Shown in pieces: positions 58,698 to 64,000 of a stretch of 64,000 bases of DNA. The notes under the pieces were generated by a model. The model saw only the letters and a program-made list of their open reading frames with translations, was not told where the DNA came from and ran no database searches. The stretch comes from Myxococcales bacterium (GTDB taxonomy: Bacteria > Myxococcota_A > UBA796 > GCA-2862545). Position 1 is the stretch's first letter; the number at the start of each line of letters is the position of its first letter. Where the stretch lies: NCBI GenBank assembly GCA_019634415.1, contig JAHQVJ010000152.1, forward strand, positions 1 through 64,000, in the 5' to 3' direction. The translations under genes and the position numbers were made by a program.

Positions 58698-61184
58698 ATG
58701 CATCTGGCAATGTTGATGGCCCTGGCCAGTCTGTGGGCCACCCTGATGGGTTCGCCCGCGTACGCCACACCTCCAGCCGCCGCCGAGGGCAAGGTGGCGC
58801 GGGTGGTGGTGGACGGCAATCGACGCATCGAGGAAGCCGTCGTGCTTGCCGCGGTGGGGCTGCGCCGAGGGGAGTCCCTGAACCAGGAGAAGGTCCGGCG
58901 TGACCTCAAGGCCGTGTATGGCACGGGCTTCTTCGAGGACGTCGTGGTGGAGCTCACCGAGGCCGACGACGGGGTGGAGGTCCGCTTCTTCGTGACCGAG
59001 AAGCCCGCGGTGCGCGAGGTGCGCATCGAGGGCAACAAGAAGATCGACGAGGACGACATTCGCGAGGTCCTCGACGTGCGCGCGTTCACCGTGTTGAATC
59101 AGGCGCGGGTCAACGACAACGTCGCGCGCGTACGGGATCTCTATCTGGAGAAGGGGTTCTACCTGGCGGAGGTCACCCCCGAGTACGTCGCCGTGGGCTC
59201 GGATCAGGTCGACGTGGTCTTCAAGATCGTCGAGAACCGCAAGGTGGTGGTGCAGCGCATCGACTTCAGCGGCAACGACAAGATCCCCGACTCCAAGATC
59301 CGTCGGTACCTGGAGGTCCGCGAGGCAGGCTTCCTGCCGTTCCTCACCGGGTCGGGCACCTTCCGCCGTGAGATGCTCGAGAACGACCAGCAGCGGGTGA
59401 GTGCGGTCTATCTGGAGCAGGGCTACCTCGACGTTCGAGTGCAGCCCCCCAAGGTGTATCTGTCGCCCGACAAGCGCTTCATCTTCGTGTCCTACGACAT
59501 CGAGGAGGGAGAGCAGTACACCATCGGCTCCGTCGACATCCGGGGGGACTTCGACGAAGAGCTGGGGCTCACCCGGGATGCCGCCTTGCGGATCGTGGCT
59601 GGCGAGGCCGTGGCGGACATCCAGGAGGACCAGTGGCGCGCGGCCGAGGAGCGCTCCGACCGCGTGCTCCAGCTGCGAACGCGAGGGCCCAAGCTCGAGC
59701 CTGGTGAGATCTTCACCTTCAGCGTGATGCACGAGGTGCGGGCCAACATCGAGTCGCTGTGGACCGATCAGGGCTACGCTTTCGTCAACGTCATCCCCGA
59801 CGTGCGACCGAATCCCGAGACCCAGACCGCCGACGTGATCTTCGAGATCCAGAGGGGTGAGCAGGTCCGCATCGGCCGGGTGAACGTCGTCGGCAACGAC
59901 CCCACCTTCGACAAGGTGGTGCGCCGCGAGATCCAGGCCGACGAAGGCGACGTCTACCGGGGCTCCCTGGTGCGTGCGAGCCGGGCGCGGCTGCTCCGGT
60001 TGGGCTTCTTCGACGACGTGAACGTCTCCACCCCGCGCGGCGACGGCGACGACGTCCTCGACCTCAACGTGAAGGTCTCGGAGCGCCCGACGGGCTCCAT
60101 CAGCCTGGGGATGGGGTACTCGAACCTCGAGAGCTTCGTGATCACGGGCTCCTTCCAGAAGAACAACTTCCTGGGGCTCGGCTTCCTGGTCAACGCCGCC
60201 ATCAACTGGTCTCGCCTGCGTCGCCAGGGGAACCTGTCGTTCTTCGATCCCTACTTCCTGGACTCCCGCTGGACGCTGTCGGTGGACGGCTTCTACATCT
60301 CGCGGCAGTTTCCGGTCGGGAACGTCCAGAACGACGAGTACCAGCGAGGAGGCTCGCTCGCCGTGGGGCGCTACCTCGACGCCCGCGACGACGTGCAGCT
60401 GCGCATGCAGTACACCATCGAGGACGTCGGCCTGAATCAGATCGATCCGTTCCGACAGCGGCTCCTGGGCGGCGATCTGTACCGAAACGGCATCACCAGC
60501 ACCCTCGGTGTGATCCTCGACATCGACAAGCGCAACGATCGGATCTTTCCCACCTCGGGCTTCAAGGTGCAGCTGAGCACCTCGCTGTCGGGTGGCTTCC
60601 GGGTGGGCCCGGAGCGTGTCTTCCGGCCCCTCGGCGGCGACTTCAACTTCGTGGAGTCGAAGGCCAACTTCCGCTTCTACCAGCCGCTGCTTCCCAACAA
60701 CAACGACACCATCGTGTTTCGGGTGAACACCACCCTCGGCGATCTGCGCTCCACCGATGGTCGTCAGATCCCCTTCATCCATCGCTACCGGGCCGGCGGC
60801 ATCCAGAGCATGCGTGGCTTCCAGTGGTTCAGTCTGGGGCCCACCATCCGGGCTCCCTTCCTGAACAGCGAGGATCCGGTCCGGGGGGACAGCGAGCTCA
60901 TCGTCGGTGGCACCCAGATCTGGGTGAACAACATCGAGGTGGAGTCCATGCTCGTGCGTGCCGCCGGCATCAGCGCGGTGGCCTTCTTCGATGCGGGGAA
61001 CGCCTTCAAGGGTCCCTACGGCGAGGACACGCTGTCGCCGCTGCGGCTTCGTACGGCCGCAGGGGTGGGCGTGCGCTGGCGCTCACCCATCGGCCCCCTG
61101 CGCTTCGAGCTCGGCTTCCCGCTGAATCGCCGGGAGGACGAGCGGGCCAGTGTGTTCGACTTCGGAATCGGGTCCTTCTTCTAG
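58698..61184 (+). CDS. bamA: outer membrane protein assembly factor BamA
   Basis: From ATG 58698, 828 residues with signal (LMALASLWATLMGSPAYA). Five POTRA domains (VARVVVDGNRRIEEA, VREVRIEGNKKIDEDDI, VQRIDFSGNDKIPDS and so on), then a 16-strand barrel with the L6 motif MRGF in place of VRGF, ending in Phe (FGIGSFF). Folds outer membrane proteins. First of the bamA-skp-lpxD-fabZ-lpxA order; the 195-bp gap upstream has a TATACG-like -10 near 58640 but no clear -35. Confidence 0.96.
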   Translation: MHLAMLMALASLWATLMGSPAYATPPAAAEGKVARVVVDGNRRIEEAVVLAAVGLRRGESLNQEKVRRDLKAVYGTGFFEDVVVELTEADDGVEVRFFVTEKPAVREVRIEGNKKIDEDDIREVLDVRAFTVLNQARVNDNVARVRDLYLEKGFYLAEVTPEYVAVGSDQVDVVFKIVENRKVVVQRIDFSGNDKIPDSKIRRYLEVREAGFLPFLTGSGTFRREMLENDQQRVSAVYLEQGYLDVRVQPPKVYLSPDKRFIFVSYDIEEGEQYTIGSVDIRGDFDEELGLTRDAALRIVAGEAVADIQEDQWRAAEERSDRVLQLRTRGPKLEPGEIFTFSVMHEVRANIESLWTDQGYAFVNVIPDVRPNPETQTADVIFEIQRGEQVRIGRVNVVGNDPTFDKVVRREIQADEGDVYRGSLVRASRARLLRLGFFDDVNVSTPRGDGDDVLDLNVKVSERPTGSISLGMGYSNLESFVITGSFQKNNFLGLGFLVNAAINWSRLRRQGNLSFFDPYFLDSRWTLSVDGFYISRQFPVGNVQNDEYQRGGSLAVGRYLDARDDVQLRMQYTIEDVGLNQIDPFRQRLLGGDLYRNGITSTLGVILDIDKRNDRIFPTSGFKVQLSTSLSGGFRVGPERVFRPLGGDFNFVESKANFRFYQPLLPNNNDTIVFRVNTTLGDLRSTDGRQIPFIHRYRAGGIQSMRGFQWFSLGPTIRAPFLNSEDPVRGDSELIVGGTQIWVNNIEVESMLVRAAGISAVAFFDAGNAFKGPYGEDTLSPLRLRTAAGVGVRWRSPIGPLRFELGFPLNRREDERASVFDFGIGSFF

Positions 61185-61269
61185 CTACACGGAATGTCCC
61201 GATGGGCTGGCCCGTTCTGGCCCACGATGAATGAGCCTGCTATCTGCGGGCCATGCGAGGAGATTGCAC

Positions 61270-61779
61270 ATGCATCGTCTGCTGATCTGCGCAGCAGCAC
61301 TCGTCGGGCTGGCAAGCCCCGCGTACGCCAACAAGATCTGCATCGTGGACTTCCAGACCGCCGTGACCTCCACGAAGGAGGGTCAGTCGGCCCAGTCGAA
61401 GATCGACAAGATGTACTCCTCCCGCAAGGGCGAGCTCGAGCGCATGCAGCAAGAGCTCGAGAAGGCCATCGCCGACTTCCAGAGTCGAGCCATGATCCTG
61501 TCGGCCGACGCGCGGGCCGAGGAGGAGCAGAAGCTCGCACAGCGTCAGGCTGCGTTCCAGCAGACCTACATGCAGGCCCAGACCGAGATGCAGGAGACCT
61601 ACATGAACCTGCTCGGCGACCTCGACAAGAAGATGCGGAAGACGGCGAGCGAGGTGGGTCAGAGCTCGGGCTGCACGGTGGTGCTCGACAAGGCTGTGGT
61701 GGTGTACCAGAGCAGTGACGTGCGGGACATCTCCACCACGCTCGTGCAGCGCTACAACCAACAGCACCCCGGGCAGTGA
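61270..61779 (+). CDS. skp: periplasmic chaperone Skp/OmpH
   Basis: A 169-residue protein with a signal (LLICAAALVGLASPAYA) then a long charged coiled coil (DKMYSSRKGELERMQQELEKAI) and the OmpH C-terminal VVLDKAVVVYQSSDVRDIS. Holds unfolded outer membrane proteins for BamA. ATG 61270 follows AGGAG; the stop overlaps lpxD (GTGA). Confidence 0.93.
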   Translation: MHRLLICAAALVGLASPAYANKICIVDFQTAVTSTKEGQSAQSKIDKMYSSRKGELERMQQELEKAIADFQSRAMILSADARAEEEQKLAQRQAAFQQTYMQAQTEMQETYMNLLGDLDKKMRKTASEVGQSSGCTVVLDKAVVVYQSSDVRDISTTLVQRYNQQHPGQ

Positions 61780-62828
61780 GCTCACACCCGAGCCGGCCCA
61801 CGGTCGAGCTGTCCACGGGGCAGCTCGCCGAGCTGGTGGGTGGTGTGTGCGAGGGTCCCCGCGACCGAGTGCTGAGCGGGGTGGCGGCCCTCGACGAGGC
61901 GGGCCCCTCCGAGCTGTCGTTCTGCAGCGGTGGGCGGTGGGCGAAGCGTCTGCCCGGTACCCGCGCGGGTGCGGTGTTGGTGAGCGACTTGCCGGTTCCC
62001 GACGGCGTGGTGGCTGTTCGCCACCCGAACCCTCGCTATGCCTATGCGCTGGCGGCAGCGGTCCTGGTGCCCCTCGAGTGGCCGGAGCCCAGCGTGCACG
62101 AGCGCGCTTGGGTGGCGCAGGACGCCACGGTGCAGGGCGCGACCGTGGATGCCTTCGCCGTGGTGGAGTCGGGCGCCACCGTGGCGGCTGGCGCCTGGAT
62201 CCAGGCCCATGCCTACGTGGGGCGTGGGGCCCGGGTCGGTGGCCGGAGCCGGCTGATGCCGGGCTGCGTGGTGATGGAGGGCTGCACCGTTGGAGAGCGC
62301 GTCTGGATCCAGCCCGGCGCGGTGGTGGGGGCGGATGGGTTCGGCCACGTCGTCGGTCCCGATGGGCCCCTGCGGGTGCCGCAGCTCGGCACGGTGGTGC
62401 TGGAGGACGACGTGGAGATCGGGGCCAACGCGTGTGTGGACCGAGCGGCCCTGCACGAGACCCGGGTGGGACGGGGCAGCCGGCTCGACAACCTGGTTCA
62501 GGTGGCCCATGGTGTGCGGATCGGCGCGGAGTGCCTGCTGGCCGCCTTCGCGGGCGTGGCGGGGGGAGCTCGCCTGGGAGACCGCGTGGTGATGGCTGGC
62601 CGTACCGCCGTGACGGATGGGGTGGAGGTGGGTGCAGGCGCCGTGTTCGCGGGCCTCGCCTCCGCCAGCCGGAGGGTGCCGCCGGGTCGCAAGATCGGTG
62701 GCTCGCCCGCCCGCGGCTACCGAAAGTGGTTACGCGAGGTCGCCGCGCTGCGGCAGCTGCCGCAGCTGCTCAAAGAGGTGGCACGCCTCGAGCAACGCGT
62801 GGTGCGCCTGGAGGAGGACGAGTCGTGA
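61776..62828 (+). CDS. lpxD: UDP-3-O-acylglucosamine N-acyltransferase LpxD
   Basis: A 350-residue acyltransferase. The N-terminal uridine-binding domain is followed by left-handed beta-helix repeats (e.g. GATVAAGAWIQAHAYVGRGA) and catalytic NLVQVAHGVRIG with the His base. A C-terminal coiled coil (LLKEVARLEQRVVRLEEDE) ends it. Third step of lipid A synthesis. GTG overlaps skp; the stop overlaps fabZ. Confidence 0.95.
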   Translation: MSSHPSRPTVELSTGQLAELVGGVCEGPRDRVLSGVAALDEAGPSELSFCSGGRWAKRLPGTRAGAVLVSDLPVPDGVVAVRHPNPRYAYALAAAVLVPLEWPEPSVHERAWVAQDATVQGATVDAFAVVESGATVAAGAWIQAHAYVGRGARVGGRSRLMPGCVVMEGCTVGERVWIQPGAVVGADGFGHVVGPDGPLRVPQLGTVVLEDDVEIGANACVDRAALHETRVGRGSRLDNLVQVAHGVRIGAECLLAAFAGVAGGARLGDRVVMAGRTAVTDGVEVGAGAVFAGLASASRRVPPGRKIGGSPARGYRKWLREVAALRQLPQLLKEVARLEQRVVRLEEDES

Positions 62829-63253
62829 TGGAGCGGGACGAGATCGAGGCGCTGCTGCCTCACCGCCACCCGTTCCTGATGGTGGACCGGATCCTCGAGG
62901 TGGAGCCTGGCCAGCGAGCCGTGGGGCAGAAGTTCGTGAGCGAGGACGAGCCGTGGGCCCAGGGGCACTTCCCTGGCAATCCCGTGTTCCCCGGTGTGCT
63001 CATCACCGAGTCCCTCGCCCAGGTGGCGGCCATCGCCTACCTGGCGCAGGAGGGAGCTGCCGGCGCCATGGTGTATCTGGTGGGGCTCGATGGGCTGCGC
63101 TTCCGCAGGATCGTGCGGCCGGGGGACGTGCTGCGATTGGAGGCCACGGTCACGCGCAAGCGCCGGGGTCTGTGGTTCTTCGAGGGTCGGGCCACCGTGG
63201 GCGACGAAGAGCGCGTGGCCGACGGCAGCTTCATGGCCAAGGTGGACGCGTAG
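62828..63253 (+). CDS. fabZ: 3-hydroxyacyl-ACP dehydratase FabZ
   Basis: A 141-residue hotdog dehydratase. LLPHRHPFLMVDRILEV then the helix GHFPGNPVFPGVLITESLAQ, with catalytic His and Glu. It supplies unsaturated acyl-ACP and balances hydroxyacyl chains for lipid A. ATG 62828 overlaps the lpxD stop (TGATG); GTG 62825 is an alternative. Confidence 0.96.
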   Translation: MERDEIEALLPHRHPFLMVDRILEVEPGQRAVGQKFVSEDEPWAQGHFPGNPVFPGVLITESLAQVAAIAYLAQEGAAGAMVYLVGLDGLRFRRIVRPGDVLRLEATVTRKRRGLWFFEGRATVGDEERVADGSFMAKVDA

Positions 63254-63279
63254 GCGTCGTGCTCTCTGGGGGAGGAATC

Positions 63280-64000
63280 GTGGGGATCCATCCGACTGCG
63301 GTGATCGACGAAGGGGCGGTGCTTGGCGAGGTGACCGTGGGTCCCTACGCCGTGATCGGCGCGGGTGTCGAGCTCGCGGATGGCGTGAGGGTGGGGCCAC
63401 ATGCCGTGATCGAGGGCCACACCCGCGTGGGAGAGGGCACCGAGATCGGGCCTCATGTGGTGCTCGGCGGCCTGCCGCAGGACGTCAAGCACGATCGAGG
63501 GGCCGACACTTCCCTGGTGATCGGGGCTCGCTGTGTGTTTCGCGAGTTCACCACGGCCCATCGTGGCTCCTCCGGCGGCCGAGGCGTGACGGAGATCGGC
63601 GACGACAACTACTTCATGGCCAACAGCCACGTGGCTCACGACTGTGTGGTGGGGAACCACACCATGTTCGCCAACTCTGCGGCCATCGGTGGTCACGTGC
63701 AGGTGGGTGACGGCGCCGTGTTGGGTGGTCTGTGTGCCGTGCACCAGGAATGTCGCGTGGGTCGGCTGGCCATGGTGGGAGGCGGCGCGATGTGTGCTCA
63801 GGACGTGCCTCCCTTCAGCATCGCGCAAGGGGATCGGGCTCGGTTGTTCGGTCTCAACATCCTGGGGCTGCGGCGTGCAGGGCTGTCGGACTCGGCCACC
63901 ATGGCAGCCCTCAAGGATGCGTGGCGCACGCTGTTCGTGGGCGACTTGCCGCGGGCGATGGCCTTGAGCCGCGCGCTGGAGTCCCACGCCGAGGTCGACG
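63280..64000 (+). CDS. lpxA: UDP-GlcNAc acyltransferase LpxA (partial)
   Basis: The first 240 residues; the gene runs past the window end. Hexapeptide repeats (IHPTAVIDEGAVLGEVTVGP), QDVKHDRGADTSLVIG, and NSHVAHDCVVGNHT with the catalytic His. It acylates UDP-GlcNAc, the first lipid A step. GTG 63280 follows GGAGG. Confidence 0.95.
   Translation, partial: MGIHPTAVIDEGAVLGEVTVGPYAVIGAGVELADGVRVGPHAVIEGHTRVGEGTEIGPHVVLGGLPQDVKHDRGADTSLVIGARCVFREFTTAHRGSSGGRGVTEIGDDNYFMANSHVAHDCVVGNHTMFANSAAIGGHVQVGDGAVLGGLCAVHQECRVGRLAMVGGGAMCAQDVPPFSIAQGDRARLFGLNILGLRRAGLSDSATMAALKDAWRTLFVGDLPRAMALSRALESHAEVD

Overview
This 64-kb window is GC-rich chromosomal DNA from a Gram-negative bacterium with an outer membrane (bamA, skp, lpxD, fabZ, lpxA, Lol transporter genes, many lipoproteins). 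A secreted HExxH protein ends in a Cys / hydrophobic segment / poly-Arg tail of the MYXO-CTERM type. Together with Thr-Asp-rich lipoproteins, a Hanks-type kinase, a sigma-54 activator and a tricorn protease, this points to a Myxococcota-like (former deltaproteobacterial) organism. That assignment is inference. Gene density is very high, starts and stops often overlap (ATGA, GTGA, TGATG), and no prophage, insertion sequence, CRISPR array or plasmid function was seen.

Layout. 1-2.5 kb: acyl-CoA catabolism (3-hydroxyacyl-CoA dehydrogenase end, crotonase, acyl-CoA dehydrogenase, B12-binding mutase subunit). 2.5-17.3 kb: mostly envelope or unknown genes, with a Ser/Thr kinase, a tricorn protease coupled to a lipoprotein, membrane proteins, an alkaline-phosphatase-superfamily lipoprotein, and a radical-SAM-like protein whose cluster cysteines are replaced. 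17.3-24 kb: sigma-54 response regulator, leucine-type dehydrogenase, universal stress protein, scpA-scpB, an rRNA pseudouridine synthase, initiator tRNA with a palindromic terminator, and ppa. 24-30 kb, minus strand: MYXO-CTERM metalloprotease candidate, three tandem AIM24/TIGR00266 paralogues, a metallophosphoesterase and two membrane genes. 30-32 kb: minCDE. 32-46.6 kb: RNA modification, repair and decay (RlmI-like, recD2, rng, rlmN, recO), mtnP, a RodZ-like gene, mgtE, and two convergent membrane-anchored PP2C phosphatases. 46.7-54 kb: an EF-G-like GTPase with altered catalytic motifs, then phoH-pgpH-ybeY-prfB (prfB with its programmed frameshift). 54.9-64 kb: two LolC/E permeases, lolD, bamA, skp, lpxD, fabZ, lpxA (cut by the window edge), an outer-membrane biogenesis block.

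Points of most interest: the run of three AIM24 genes beside a surface metalloprotease gene, one with a Trp/Cys-rich tail; the EF-G paralogue lacking the GTPase histidine; the radical-SAM-like protein with Ala/Gly/Ala in place of the CX3CX2C cysteines; conserved genes (phoH, scpA and possibly the sigma-54 regulator) that seem to start at ATC, CTG or ATT codons; and a complete Min system in a Myxococcota-like genome.
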